Origin: Rudaea cellulosilytica DSM 22992
Lineage (GTDB): Bacteria > Pseudomonadota > Gammaproteobacteria > Xanthomonadales > Rhodanobacteraceae
Reading direction: 5' to 3'
Length of the DNA: 64,000 nt
Assembly (NCBI RefSeq): GCF_000378125.1
Contig: NZ_KB899241.1
Span: 1,153,652 to 1,217,651, forward strand
In this document: positions 10,101 to 19,125 of the stretch, piece after piece
Position numbering within the stretch: position 1 is the first letter of the stretch
How the letters are laid out: the number at the start of each line of letters is the position of its first letter
Notes under the pieces: model-generated
Seen by the model: only the letters and a program-made list of their open reading frames with translations
Database searches by the model: none
What the model was told of the DNA's origin: nothing
Made by a program: the position numbers and the translations under genes

Positions 10101-10661
10101 AATCCGGATCTCTTCGCCGCTCACGACGTCGTGGATCGGCGTTGGTCGCGCCAGTCCGCCGGTTTCTCCTGCGAGAATATAGGCCACGTCGGCACCGAAT
10201 GCAGCCTGAACCGCCTCGGCGCTGCGCGCGGGCGGCTCGCCGTGGCGGTTCGCGCTGGTCGAGACCAGCGCGCCACCGAACGCGCGACACAGTGCGGCGG
10301 CGAGCGGATGCGCGGTCACGCGCAAGGCGATGCCTGAGTGCGCACCGGTGAGCCAGCGCGGCGTCTGCGGCGCACGCGGGAACACCCAGGTATGTGGGCC
10401 AGGCCAACTTGCCAGCGCGCGCGCCAGCGCCGCTGCAGGCACGGCGGCGAGGGCGACGTATTTTTCCACCTGGGCGAAGTCCGCGGCGATCAGCAGCATG
10501 CCTTGCGTGGCCGGACGTTGCTTGAGTGCGAACACTCGGCTCACGGCCGCTTCGTTCGCCGGATCGCAGCCTAGCCCGTACACCGCTTCGGTCGGGTAGG
10601 CGATCACTCCACCCGAGCGTAGCGCGGCGACAGCGATGTCGAGACCGGAATCCATCGCCAC
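10098..10661 (-). CDS. tsaC: L-threonylcarbamoyladenylate synthase
   Basis: This 187-residue YrdC/Sua5-family enzyme makes threonylcarbamoyl-AMP from threonine, bicarbonate and ATP, the first step of the universal t6A37 tRNA modification. Family features are GGVIAYPTEAVYGLGCDP near the N-terminus, KQRPATQGMLLI, the central SGIALRVTAHP and LVSTSANRHGEPPA. The length equals the TsaC short form without the Sua5 C-terminal domain. The start is GTG at 10661, or ATG two codons later; either is two to eight bases from the topA stop, so the genes are almost certainly co-transcribed. The coding end overlaps the short palindromic repeat by three bases. Confidence 0.93.
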   Translation of the reverse strand: MAMDSGLDIAVAALRSGGVIAYPTEAVYGLGCDPANEAAVSRVFALKQRPATQGMLLIAADFAQVEKYVALAAVPAAALARALASWPGPHTWVFPRAPQTPRWLTGAHSGIALRVTAHPLAAALCRAFGGALVSTSANRHGEPPARSAEAVQAAFGADVAYILAGETGGLARPTPIHDVVSGEEIRI

Positions 10662-10663
10662 CG

Positions 10664-13117
10664 CTATGCGGTCTTGCTTGCCGCTTTTTTCGCCGCGGTT
10701 TTCTTTGTAGCCGCCTTCTTCTTCGCGGCGGCTTTCTTGGCGGGAGCTTTTTTAGCCGCAGCTTTCTTTGCCGGCGCCGCTTCCGCCTTCTTCGTCGGTG
10801 CAGCCTTCGCGCCCCTGCCGAAACGACCGCGCTTCTCGGGCGCGGCAGCGATCAGCTCGACGCATTCCACCTCGGTCAGGCTCGCTGGTTCACGATCCTT
10901 CGGAATCTTCGCGTTCTTCTTGCCGTCGGTGATGTAGGGGCCGTACTGGCCGCGCAGAATCTGGATCGCACCGTCCTGGAAGCTTGCGATGACGCGGTTG
11001 CGGATCGCTTCCTCCTTTTCGCGCAGGACTTCCTGCGCGCGCTCGAGTTCGATCGTGTACGGATCGTCGGGCGGCTTGATCGATGCGTAGATTTTGCCGT
11101 GCTTGACGAACGGGCCGAAGCGGCCGATGCCCACGCTGATGGTCTCTCCGTCCGCAGCCTCACCCAACGCGCGAGGTAGTTTGAACAGGTGCAGCGCATC
11201 CTCGAGCGAAATCGTGTGGATGCTCTGGCCTGGGCGCAGGCTGGCGAAGCGCTTGTCCTCGTCGTCGCGGCCGCCGAGCTGGGCCATCGGCCCGTAGCGG
11301 CCGAGGCGCACGGATACGGGTTTGCCGCTGATCGGGTCGTCGCCGAGCACGCGCTCGCCGCCCGCTTCGCTGCGGTCGACGGTTTCGGTTTTGTCCTCGA
11401 CCAGCGCCTTGAACGGCGTCCAGAACCTCTGCAGCAACGGCTTCCATTCCTCTTCGCCGCGGCTGACCGCGTCGAGCTCGTCCTCGAGCTTGGCGGTGAA
11501 GTCGTAGTCGACGTACTGGGTGAAGTGACCGGCAAGGAACTTGCCGACCGCGCGGCCGATGTCCGTAGGCTTAAAGCGGCGACTGTCGAGCGTCACGTAT
11601 TCGCGGTTGAGCAGCACCTGGATGATGCTCGCGTAAGTCGACGGGCGGCCGATGCCGTATTCCTCGAGCGCTTTGACCAGCGAAGCTTCCGAGTAGCGCG
11701 GCGGCGGTTCGGTGAAGTGCTGGTTGGCGGCGATGTCGGCCAGCGGCACGGCCTCGCCGATCTGCATCGCGGGCAGCTTGCGGTTCTCGTCCTCGTCCTC
11801 GGTGTTCTTCGCGTCGCGACCTTCCTCGTAAACGGCGAGGAAGCCCGGATCGACCACGGTCGTGCCGCTCGCGCGGAACATCGAATCATTGCCGGCGTCG
11901 AGATCGACGCTGACGGTATTGAGCGTGGCGTACTGCATCTGACTTGCGACCGCACGCTTCCAGATCAGCTCGTAGAGCTTGCGCTGGTCGTCACTGAGGT
12001 ACTGCGCCATTTCGCGTGGCGTGTGCAGCGCCGAGGTCGGGCGGATCGCCTCATGCGCTTCTTGCGCATTCTTCGATTTGGCGCGATAAAAGTTAGGCGC
12101 CTCGGGCAGCGCTTTCGCGCCGTAGTCGCGCGCGATGACCTTGCGGATCTCGCCGATCGCATCGGCCGCGAGACTGACCGAATCGGTACGCATGTAGGTG
12201 ATCAGGCCGACCGTGCCTTCGCCGCCGATCGCGACGCCTTCGTACAGGCCCTGCGCGAGGCGCATCGTGCGCGTCGTCGAGAAGCCGAGCTTGCGCGCAG
12301 CTTCCTGCTGCAAAGTCGATGTCGTGAACGGCGGCGACGGGCGGCGCTTGCGCTCCTTCGACTGCACTTCGGCGACGACGAGGCGGCCCTGCGCGGACTT
12401 GATCAGCGCATCGCGCGCGGCATGGGCATCGTGCTCGTTGGTCAGGTCGAATTGCTCGAATTTCTTGCCGCGCAGCTTGAGCAGGCGCGCGCTGAAGTGC
12501 AGGTCCGGATGCGCGCAGTCGGCTGCGATCGTCCAGTATTCCTGCGCCTTGAACGCTTCGATCTCCTCCTCGCGCTCGACGATCATGCGCAGTGCGGGCG
12601 ACTGCACGCGGCCCGCGGACAGGCCACGCTGGACTTTGCGCCACAGCACCGGCGACAGATTGAAGCCGACCAGGTAGTCGAGCGCACGCCGCGCCTGCTG
12701 CGCGTCGACCAGGTCGTGCGAGAGCTTGCGCGGGTTGGCCACGGCCTCGCGGATCGCATGCGGCGTGATTTCCGAGAACACCACGCGGTGCACCTCCTTG
12801 CCGTCGAGCAATTTCTTTTGCTTGAGGATTTCCGAGATGTGCCAGGAGATCGCTTCGCCTTCGCGATCCAAGTCGGTCGCGAGATAGATCGAGTCGGCCA
12901 GCTTCGCCGCCTTGGCGATCGCGTCGACATGCTTCTCGTTCTTCTCGATCAGCTCATAGTGCATCGCGAAGTCGTGATCGGGGTCGACCGCGCCTTCCTT
13001 CGGCTTCAGGTCGCGCACGTGACCGTACGAAGCCAGGACCTGGAAATCCTTGCCGAGGTATTTATTGATCGTCTTCGCTTTGGCCGGCGATTCGACGATA
13101 AGCAGGTTCTTTGCCAT
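10664..13117 (-). CDS. topA: DNA topoisomerase I (type IA), Lys/Ala-rich tail
   Basis: This 817-residue enzyme relaxes negatively supercoiled DNA. The Toprim domain opens with LLIVESPAKAKTINKYLG and has TDLDREGEAISWH; the active-site tyrosine lies in GLITYMRTDS. The E. coli tetracysteine zinc ribbons are absent from the C-terminus. Instead there are topoisomerase repeats (RLGRYGP, GIGRFGPFVKHG, GQYGPYI) followed by a tail of about 45 residues made of AAKK/APAKK repeats resembling histone H1, probably for DNA binding. It lies downstream of dprA and is tightly linked to tsaC. Confidence 0.96.
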   Translation of the reverse strand: MAKNLLIVESPAKAKTINKYLGKDFQVLASYGHVRDLKPKEGAVDPDHDFAMHYELIEKNEKHVDAIAKAAKLADSIYLATDLDREGEAISWHISEILKQKKLLDGKEVHRVVFSEITPHAIREAVANPRKLSHDLVDAQQARRALDYLVGFNLSPVLWRKVQRGLSAGRVQSPALRMIVEREEEIEAFKAQEYWTIAADCAHPDLHFSARLLKLRGKKFEQFDLTNEHDAHAARDALIKSAQGRLVVAEVQSKERKRRPSPPFTTSTLQQEAARKLGFSTTRTMRLAQGLYEGVAIGGEGTVGLITYMRTDSVSLAADAIGEIRKVIARDYGAKALPEAPNFYRAKSKNAQEAHEAIRPTSALHTPREMAQYLSDDQRKLYELIWKRAVASQMQYATLNTVSVDLDAGNDSMFRASGTTVVDPGFLAVYEEGRDAKNTEDEDENRKLPAMQIGEAVPLADIAANQHFTEPPPRYSEASLVKALEEYGIGRPSTYASIIQVLLNREYVTLDSRRFKPTDIGRAVGKFLAGHFTQYVDYDFTAKLEDELDAVSRGEEEWKPLLQRFWTPFKALVEDKTETVDRSEAGGERVLGDDPISGKPVSVRLGRYGPMAQLGGRDDEDKRFASLRPGQSIHTISLEDALHLFKLPRALGEAADGETISVGIGRFGPFVKHGKIYASIKPPDDPYTIELERAQEVLREKEEAIRNRVIASFQDGAIQILRGQYGPYITDGKKNAKIPKDREPASLTEVECVELIAAAPEKRGRFGRGAKAAPTKKAEAAPAKKAAAKKAPAKKAAAKKKAATKKTAAKKAASKTA

Positions 13118-13309
13118 AGGTTATTTCGCGGGCACGGATACGTCCGTATCGACGCGGAGAAATGGATCGGTCTGAGGGAAATTCAAGCAGTTGCGGAGCC
13201 GCGGTCCCGCGGCACCCCTTTTTCCAGTCAAACCCGCAAACGGGCATGCTGTCAAGCTCGGCCTGCCGTAACAGGCGATTTCGCGACTTCGTGCGGAGCC
13301 GTTTCCGAC

Positions 13310-14434
13310 CTAACGCACGCTGCGCGCATAGCGCCCATTTTCGGCGCAGACGAGGCCGTCGAGTTCGAGCACGAGCAACATCGAGGACAGCGCCCCAGCA
13401 GCGAGCCCGGTGCGCTCGACGAGCTCGTCCAGCGCTGCCGGAGTATGGTCGAGCGCCTGCATCAACGCGGCGTATTCTGGATCGTTTCCGTGCGTATTGC
13501 CGCTAGGCTGCGCCGTCGGATCGATGCGGCTTTGCGTGTCGAGCGCAGCCAGACGTTCGCGCAGGCCGTCGGCGAGGATCGCGCCGACGCCGCGCAGGTC
13601 TTCCAGCACTTCGGTCGCGGTTTCAACCAGCTTGGCGCCCTCGCGGATCAGCTTGTGGCAGCCGCGTGCGAGCGGGTTGTGGATCGAGCCCGGCAGGGCG
13701 AAGACTTCGCGGCCCTGCTCGGCCGCATAGCGCGCGGTCGTCAGCGAACCGGACCTCAGGCTCGCCTCGACCACGAGCGTGCCGAGGCTCAGGCCCGAGA
13801 TGATGCGGTTGCGGCGCGGGAAGTGGTTCGCCTGCCCGGGCACGCCGGGCGGATATTCGCCGACCAGCGCGCCGTTCGCGGCGATGTCCGCGGCCAGCTG
13901 CGCATGCTGGCGCGGATAGACCAGATCGATGCCGGTGCCGAGCACGGCGATGGTCTTGCCGCCCGCGGCCAGCGCCGCAGCGTGCGCCGCGCCGTCGATG
14001 CCTTCAGCGAGCCCGCTCGTCACCGTGTTGCCGGCGACGGCGAACGCGCGCGCATTGGCGATGCCTCCCGCGCTGGCGCTGCGTGCGCCGACGATCGCGA
14101 TCTGCGGCATCCACAGCAGCGCAGGATCGCCGATGACGAACAGTGCCGCGGGCGCGCTGGCGATATCGCGCAGGAGTACCGGAAAGTCGTCTGAGTCGCA
14201 GGTGAGCAGATGGTGATCGGCTGCGGCGAGCCAGGCTTCGTCCGCATCAAGCCGGGCCGAATCGGGCGCCGCGAGCCAGGCGTGGGCTTCCCCACTAGCC
14301 TCGCGTCGTGCGTGTCTGCACGCGTCGACAATGCTGCCGTGCCTAGCCAGCAAGCTGCGTATGCTCGCCGCGCCGACCCCCGGCGCGCGCAGCAGGGTCA
14401 GCCATGCGCGGGTCGCCTCGGCTGTGGCCGGCAT
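13310..14434 (-). CDS. dprA: DNA-processing protein DprA (Smf)
   Basis: This 374-residue protein loads RecA onto incoming single-stranded DNA during natural transformation. It has the Rossmann-like core with IAIVGARSASAGG, SGLAEGIDGAAHAAAL, TIAVLGTGIDLVYP and FPRRNRIISGLS. It also has a C-terminal winged-helix DML1-like domain (about residues 305-370). The gene starts 26 bp after the LysM gene stop. The smg (DUF494) gene that often separates dprA from topA is not present: the 192-bp interval to topA holds no convincing ORF. Competence ability of the host is suggested, not shown. Confidence 0.94.
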   Translation of the reverse strand: MPATAEATRAWLTLLRAPGVGAASIRSLLARHGSIVDACRHARREASGEAHAWLAAPDSARLDADEAWLAAADHHLLTCDSDDFPVLLRDIASAPAALFVIGDPALLWMPQIAIVGARSASAGGIANARAFAVAGNTVTSGLAEGIDGAAHAAALAAGGKTIAVLGTGIDLVYPRQHAQLAADIAANGALVGEYPPGVPGQANHFPRRNRIISGLSLGTLVVEASLRSGSLTTARYAAEQGREVFALPGSIHNPLARGCHKLIREGAKLVETATEVLEDLRGVGAILADGLRERLAALDTQSRIDPTAQPSGNTHGNDPEYAALMQALDHTPAALDELVERTGLAAGALSSMLLVLELDGLVCAENGRYARSVR

Positions 14435-14460
14435 GGCGACCTTGCTGGCCTCGATCCCGG

Positions 14461-15645
14461 TCAGAGATGATCGGGATCGTACAGCGGGTCGCCCAGGTGC
14501 ACCGGCTTGACCCCGTCCACGACCAGGCCGTAGCTGACGTGCTCGAACGTGCGGAAGATCATCACGTGGCCGACGTATTCCTCGGGCAACTGCACCTTCG
14601 CGTCCTTCGGATGGAAGAATTTCTTCGCACTCTCGGGCGAGTAGTCGAAATTGTCGTTGACCGTTTCGCCCGGATGGAAGATCGAATAGACCTGGCCATT
14701 CTCGATGCCGTCATCAGCGCCGTGCGACAGCGCGAGCACCTGATCGCGACCGGTGACCATGCCGGCCGATGGATCGAGCGTATCGGTGAACGCGACCACG
14801 CGCATGCCGTCCGGCACCTTCATCGGCGGGTGTGGCACGTACTGCGCGTCATAGGGTTTGTCGTCGAGCGGCAGGACCAGGTCGCCCGGCGCCACTTCGA
14901 TGTCGGAACTCAGCAGCAGCGCCGAGGCCGGATTGCCAGCCTTGGTGACGCGCACCGTGCCGATCTGCAGGCCTTCATAGCCGAGGAACTTGATGTTGCC
15001 GGCAAGGCTGAACTGGTTCGGGCCATGGTGCCAGATCAAGTCGCCGCGAATCTCGTGGTCGCGGCTCGGCTCGTCGGTGGAGTCGCGGTAGAAGCGTTGC
15101 GGCGCGCCGTCCTTCGGCACCAGTTCGTAGTAGCGGCCGAGCGGATGCACGATCGCGAGCTGCTGGCCCGGCTGCGCGTCGAGGCCGCGCACGTAGACGA
15201 GCTGGCCCGGGGTCGCGCGCAGATGTGCTTCCTCGGCGCCGACCACATGCGGGGCGGCCTTGAAGTCGTCCTCGCCGATGATGCGCGTGCGCTTGAGGAA
15301 CTTGTCGATGCGTTCGAGCGCGATCGGCTTGATCGCGTCCTCGAGCTGCTCTACGCGTACGTGCGGGCCGCCGGCGTTGTTCAGGTGCGGGCCGCCATTG
15401 AGATAGGCGAGGTTGATCACATCGCCCGGAAAAATCAGGTGCGGGTTCTTGATCTGGCCGTTGGCCTGCCATACCTCTGGCCATTGCCAGGGTTTCTTCA
15501 GGAACTTGTTCGCGATCCCCCAAAGCGTGTCGCCGCGGCGCACGACATAGGTGTCCGGATGGCCGGGCTTGAGTTCGACCGTCGCCGCGTAGGCAACGAG
15601 TGTCAGTGCGAATCCAGCAAAAATCGCAGGCAGCTTCTTCAGCAT
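14461..15645 (-). CDS. LysM-domain cell-envelope protein
   Basis: This 394-residue exported protein has a signal sequence (MLKKLPAIFAGFALTLVAYA) followed by one LysM peptidoglycan-binding domain (YVVRRGDTLWGIANKFLKKPW, residues about 33-80). The remaining 300 residues have no recognised domain. This architecture is conserved directly upstream of dprA in many gammaproteobacteria, and the gene is probably co-transcribed with dprA. I chose the ATG at 15645 because the longer in-frame start at 15732 precedes the signal peptide. Function beyond wall binding is unknown. Confidence 0.85.
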   Translation of the reverse strand: MLKKLPAIFAGFALTLVAYAATVELKPGHPDTYVVRRGDTLWGIANKFLKKPWQWPEVWQANGQIKNPHLIFPGDVINLAYLNGGPHLNNAGGPHVRVEQLEDAIKPIALERIDKFLKRTRIIGEDDFKAAPHVVGAEEAHLRATPGQLVYVRGLDAQPGQQLAIVHPLGRYYELVPKDGAPQRFYRDSTDEPSRDHEIRGDLIWHHGPNQFSLAGNIKFLGYEGLQIGTVRVTKAGNPASALLLSSDIEVAPGDLVLPLDDKPYDAQYVPHPPMKVPDGMRVVAFTDTLDPSAGMVTGRDQVLALSHGADDGIENGQVYSIFHPGETVNDNFDYSPESAKKFFHPKDAKVQLPEEYVGHVMIFRTFEHVSYGLVVDGVKPVHLGDPLYDPDHL

Positions 15646-15725
15646 GATTGAATACCCGATGTCCCCCGAGGCGGACACAGTGTAGAGCAAAAAGCGTCCC
15701 GCGAAACGCGGAATCGTCCGCAAGT

Positions 15726-15754
15726 TCGTCACGCAAGTGCCGATGGAATATACT
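15726..15754 (+). promoter_or_regulatory. Putative sigma-70 promoter of the def operon
   Basis: TCGTCA (15726-15731) and TATACT (15749-15754) are spaced by 17 bp and end 29 bp before the def ATG at 15784. The -10 is close to consensus and the -35 matches four of six positions. Confidence 0.5.
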
Positions 15755-15783
15755 TTCCTTCCTGAAATTCGCGTCTACAGGTC

Positions 15784-16293
15784 ATGAGTCCGCTTCCCAT
15801 CCTCGAATATCCCGATCCGCGCCTGCGCACCAAGGCGCAGCCCGTGACCGTGTTCGACGCGGCGCTGCAGGCCTTGGTCGACGACATGTTCGCGACCATG
15901 TACGAGGCGCCCGGCATCGGCCTGGCCGCGAGCCAGGTCAACGTGCACAAGCAGCTGCTCGTGCTCGACGTGTCCGAGGAAAAGAACGCGCCGATGGTGT
16001 TGATCAACCCGAAGATCATCGCCAGCGAAGGCAGCCAGACCTATCAGGAAGGCTGCCTGTCCGTGCCGGGCATCTTCGCCGATGTCGACCGCGCCGACCG
16101 CATCACGGTCGAGTCGCTCGACCGCCACGGCAACGCGCAGAACTTCGAGGCCGAGGGCCTGCTCGCCGTGTGCATCCAGCACGAGATGGACCACCTGATC
16201 GGCAAGCTGTTCGTCGACTATCTCTCGCCGCTCAAGCGCGAACTGGTTCGCAAAAAGCTCGAAAAGCAGCGCCGCAACGCGGCCGCGGGCTGA
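15784..16293 (+). CDS. def: Peptide deformylase
   Basis: This 169-residue metalloenzyme removes the formyl group from nascent N-terminal methionine. All three family motifs are present: [18 protein letters not shown] (metal Cys) and [12 protein letters not shown] (HExxH). The length is typical. It opens the def-fmt-rsmB-DUF4390-ntrY series and lies 7 bp before fmt. Confidence 0.98.
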   Translation: MSPLPILEYPDPRLRTKAQPVTVFDAALQALVDDMFATMYEAPGIGLAASQVNVHKQLLVLDVSEEKNAPMVLINPKIIASEGSQTYQEGCLSVPGIFADVDRADRITVESLDRHGNAQNFEAEGLLAVCIQHEMDHLIGKLFVDYLSPLKRELVRKKLEKQRRNAAAG

Positions 16294-16299
16294 GCGCAC

Positions 16300-17259
16300 A
16301 TGCCTATGGCCGCGCTGCGGCTGGTGTTCGCGGGCACGCCCGATTTCGCCGTGCCGCATCTCGCCGCATGCCGCCGAGACGGTGTCGAAATCGCGGCCGT
16401 CTACACCCAGCCCGATCGCCCAGCCGGGCGTGGGCGCAAGCTGACGCCGAGTCCGGTCAAACAGGCTGCGCTCGACCTCGGCCTCGCGGTCGAGCAACCA
16501 GAGAACTTCAAGGACGCCGCGACGCGCGCTCGTCTCGCCGCCTACGCGCCCGACCTCATGGTCGTTGTCGCCTACGGTCTGATCCTGTCGCGCAAAGTGC
16601 TCGCGATCCCGCCGCGCGGCTGCTGGAACGTGCATGCCTCGTTGTTGCCGCGCTGGCGCGGCGCGGCGCCGATCCAGCGCGCCATTCTCGCCGGCGACAC
16701 CGAAACCGGCGTCTGCCTCATGCAGATGGAGGCTGGCCTCGATACGGGACTGGTACTGCTGCGTCGAGCAATTCCTATTGCACCCGAAGACACCGGTGGT
16801 TCGCTGCACGACAAGCTTGCGGCGCTGGGAGCCGGATTGCTCGGTGCAGGCCTTGATCGAGTTTTGCGCGATCAGGCGATTCCTGTCACGCCGCAATCCG
16901 AAGACGGCGTGACCTACGCGCACAAACTCGACAAGGCCGAGGCGCGGCTCGACTGGAACGAGCCGGCCGCGGCGCTCGAACGCAAGGTGCGCGCCTTCGA
17001 TCCATGGCCGGTCGCCGAAGCGGTCGTTGCAAGCGAAACCCTGCGCGTGTGGCGCGCGCAGACGCGCGAGCGCGGATCGGCGGACGCGCCGCCGGGAAGC
17101 ATCGTCGCTGCATCGCGCGATGGCATCGACATCGCCTGCGCCGACGGCGTGTTGCGCCTGCTCGAAGTGCAGCGTGCGGGTGGGCGGCGCATCGCGGCGG
17201 CAGACTATCTCAACGCGCGTCCCGAACTCAGGCGCGTGGCCGCGAACTCCGCGGCATGA
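16300..17259 (+). CDS. fmt: Methionyl-tRNA formyltransferase
   Basis: This 319-residue enzyme transfers a formyl group from 10-formyltetrahydrofolate to initiator Met-tRNA. The N-terminal Rossmann domain begins [16 protein letters not shown]. The catalytic region has the sequence [21 protein letters not shown] (Asn, His and the SLLP motif) and the later DTG of the formyltransferase fold. The C-terminal OB domain (from about residue 205) binds tRNA. Its TGA overlaps the rsmB ATG (ATGA), indicating translational coupling. Confidence 0.97.
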   Translation: MPMAALRLVFAGTPDFAVPHLAACRRDGVEIAAVYTQPDRPAGRGRKLTPSPVKQAALDLGLAVEQPENFKDAATRARLAAYAPDLMVVVAYGLILSRKVLAIPPRGCWNVHASLLPRWRGAAPIQRAILAGDTETGVCLMQMEAGLDTGLVLLRRAIPIAPEDTGGSLHDKLAALGAGLLGAGLDRVLRDQAIPVTPQSEDGVTYAHKLDKAEARLDWNEPAAALERKVRAFDPWPVAEAVVASETLRVWRAQTRERGSADAPPGSIVAASRDGIDIACADGVLRLLEVQRAGGRRIAAADYLNARPELRRVAANSAA

Positions 17260-18575
17260 ACGCTTCCGCGCCGCAGCCGGCAAATGTGCGCGCTCTGGCC
17301 GCGCAGGCGCTCGCGCGCATCGTGCGCGGCGAGTCGTTGCGCACGGTATTCGCTGCTGCTGCGCCGCGCCTGGCCGACGCGCGCGACCGCGCCCTGTTGT
17401 CGAACCTGCTGCACGAGGGCGCGCGCTGGTGGCTGCGCTACGATGCGGCGCTCGATCGCCTGCTCGAACGCCCGCTGCGCGAGCGCGAGCTCGACGTGCA
17501 TGCGCTCGGCGTGCTCGGCATCATCCAGCTCGATGTACTGCGCCTGCCCGAATACGCGGCGGTCGCGGCCACGGTCGAAGCCGCACGCAGCCTACGCAAG
17601 CCGAAGTTCGCTGGCCTGATCAACGCGCTGCTGCGGCGCTGGTTGCGTGAGCGCGAGGCAATGAACGCCGAGCTCGACACCGACCCGGTCGCGCGCACGG
17701 CGCATCCGCGCTGGTTGCTCGACGCGCTCGCCAGCGACTGGCCGAATGAAGTCGATGCGATCGTTGCCGCGGACAATGCGCAGGCGCCGTTGTGGCTGCG
17801 CGTCAATCGTCGCCGCGCACGGCGCGAGGAACTGCTCGAGCGCTTCGCCGCCGCGGGTATCGAGGCAAGCGCGGCCGCTTCGCCCGATTGCGCGATCGTG
17901 CTCGCCCAGAGCACCGACGTCACTCGCCTGCCCGGCTATGCCGAAGGCGCATTCTCGGTCCAGGACGGCGCCGCCCAGTTCGCCGCCGCCCTGCTTGATC
18001 CCCGTGCCGGCCAGCGCGTGCTCGACGCCTGCGCGGCGCCGGGTGGCAAGTCCGCGCACATCCTGGAGCACGCGGATGTGCACCTGACCGCGCTCGACAG
18101 CGATAGGCACCGCTTGACTCGCATCGAGGAAAATCTTGCGCGCCTGGGTCTCAAGGCTGCGATCCGCGCCGGCGATGCGGCCGTGCCTGCGGCGTGGTGG
18201 GACGGCACGCCGTTCGATCGCATCCTCATCGACGCGCCATGCTCGGCGACCGGCATCGTGCGCCGCCAACCCGACATCAAGCTGCACCGGCGCGCGGACG
18301 ACATCGCCCGCCTCGTCGACGAACAGGCGCGCATCCTCGATGCGCTGTGGCCTTTGCTTGGGCTGCGCGGGCGCTTAGTCTATGCGACGTGTTCCGTGCT
18401 CGCCGAGGAGAACGCGCATCAGATTGCGCGCTTTCTCGAGCACCATGCCGATGCGCGGTCGCTCGACGCCGCTCCGCCGGAATGGCGCAACTGCGGCGAA
18501 GGCGGCGCGCAGAACCTGCCGGGGGAGAACGGCATGGACGGATTCTATTATGCGGTACTCGAAAAAGTTAATTAA
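17256..18575 (+). CDS. rsmB: 16S rRNA m5C967 methyltransferase RsmB
   Basis: This 439-residue protein has a NusB-like RNA-binding N-terminus (residues about 8-140) and a class I SAM-dependent methyltransferase C-terminus. The latter contains [17 protein letters not shown], the DAPCSATGI motif (release cysteine) and TCSVL (catalytic cysteine). It methylates C967 of 16S rRNA. The ATG overlaps the fmt stop. The 3' end overlaps the DUF4390 gene by 26 bp in another frame. Confidence 0.96.
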   Translation: MNASAPQPANVRALAAQALARIVRGESLRTVFAAAAPRLADARDRALLSNLLHEGARWWLRYDAALDRLLERPLRERELDVHALGVLGIIQLDVLRLPEYAAVAATVEAARSLRKPKFAGLINALLRRWLREREAMNAELDTDPVARTAHPRWLLDALASDWPNEVDAIVAADNAQAPLWLRVNRRRARREELLERFAAAGIEASAAASPDCAIVLAQSTDVTRLPGYAEGAFSVQDGAAQFAAALLDPRAGQRVLDACAAPGGKSAHILEHADVHLTALDSDRHRLTRIEENLARLGLKAAIRAGDAAVPAAWWDGTPFDRILIDAPCSATGIVRRQPDIKLHRRADDIARLVDEQARILDALWPLLGLRGRLVYATCSVLAEENAHQIARFLEHHADARSLDAAPPEWRNCGEGGAQNLPGENGMDGFYYAVLEKVN

Positions 18576-19125
18576 TATACTTTTTCTCATCGCAACCGCT
18601 GCGCTGGCTGCCGCCTGCGCGCGCAGCGACGATGGCGCGCGCTTCGGCGTGCGCGAAGCCGCAGTCGCGGGCAGCACGTTGAGCGCGCAGCTCGACTGGC
18701 AGCCGAGCGAGACGCTGCTCGACGGTCTCGATCACGGCATCCCGCTTGTGTTCGACATCAGCCTGTCGGCGCAGGCGCGCAGCAGACTTGGTCTGCAGGC
18801 GAATCTTGCCGAGCAGCGCTGGCGCCGTGAACTGCGCTACTTCCCGCTGACGCGCCAGTATCAGCTGCGCGATCCCGATGTCGCGCGCAGCGGCACGCAG
18901 GCGCGCAGCTATGCGGTGCGCGCGCTCGTCATCGCTGCGCTCGCCGATCTGCGCCTGCCGCTCGATCCGGCGCTGACCGCCGCCTCGGCGCAGCGCTATG
19001 TGCTGCGCATCGAGCTCGAGCGCGATGCCTTGCCCGGCGCGTTGCGCCTGCCGGCGCTGATCGACGCGGACTGGCGCCTTTCCACCGGGGACTACGCATG
19101 GCAGGCCGGATCCGGCGCGCGCTGA
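18550..19125 (+). CDS. DUF4390-family exported protein
   Basis: This 191-residue protein has an N-terminal hydrophobic signal ([18 protein letters not shown]). A cysteine after Ala-Ala-Ala could be lipidated, although the -3 residue is not a typical lipobox Leu. The mature part is rich in beta-strand-like segments with [19 protein letters not shown] near the C-terminus, as in DUF4390 proteins that sit between rsmB and ntrY in betaproteobacteria and Lysobacterales. It overlaps rsmB at its start and ntrY at its end (28 bp), so it is translationally embedded in the operon. Function unknown; an accessory role for the NtrY sensor is plausible from position only. Confidence 0.8.
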   Translation: MRYSKKLINILFLIATAALAAACARSDDGARFGVREAAVAGSTLSAQLDWQPSETLLDGLDHGIPLVFDISLSAQARSRLGLQANLAEQRWRRELRYFPLTRQYQLRDPDVARSGTQARSYAVRALVIAALADLRLPLDPALTAASAQRYVLRIELERDALPGALRLPALIDADWRLSTGDYAWQAGSGAR

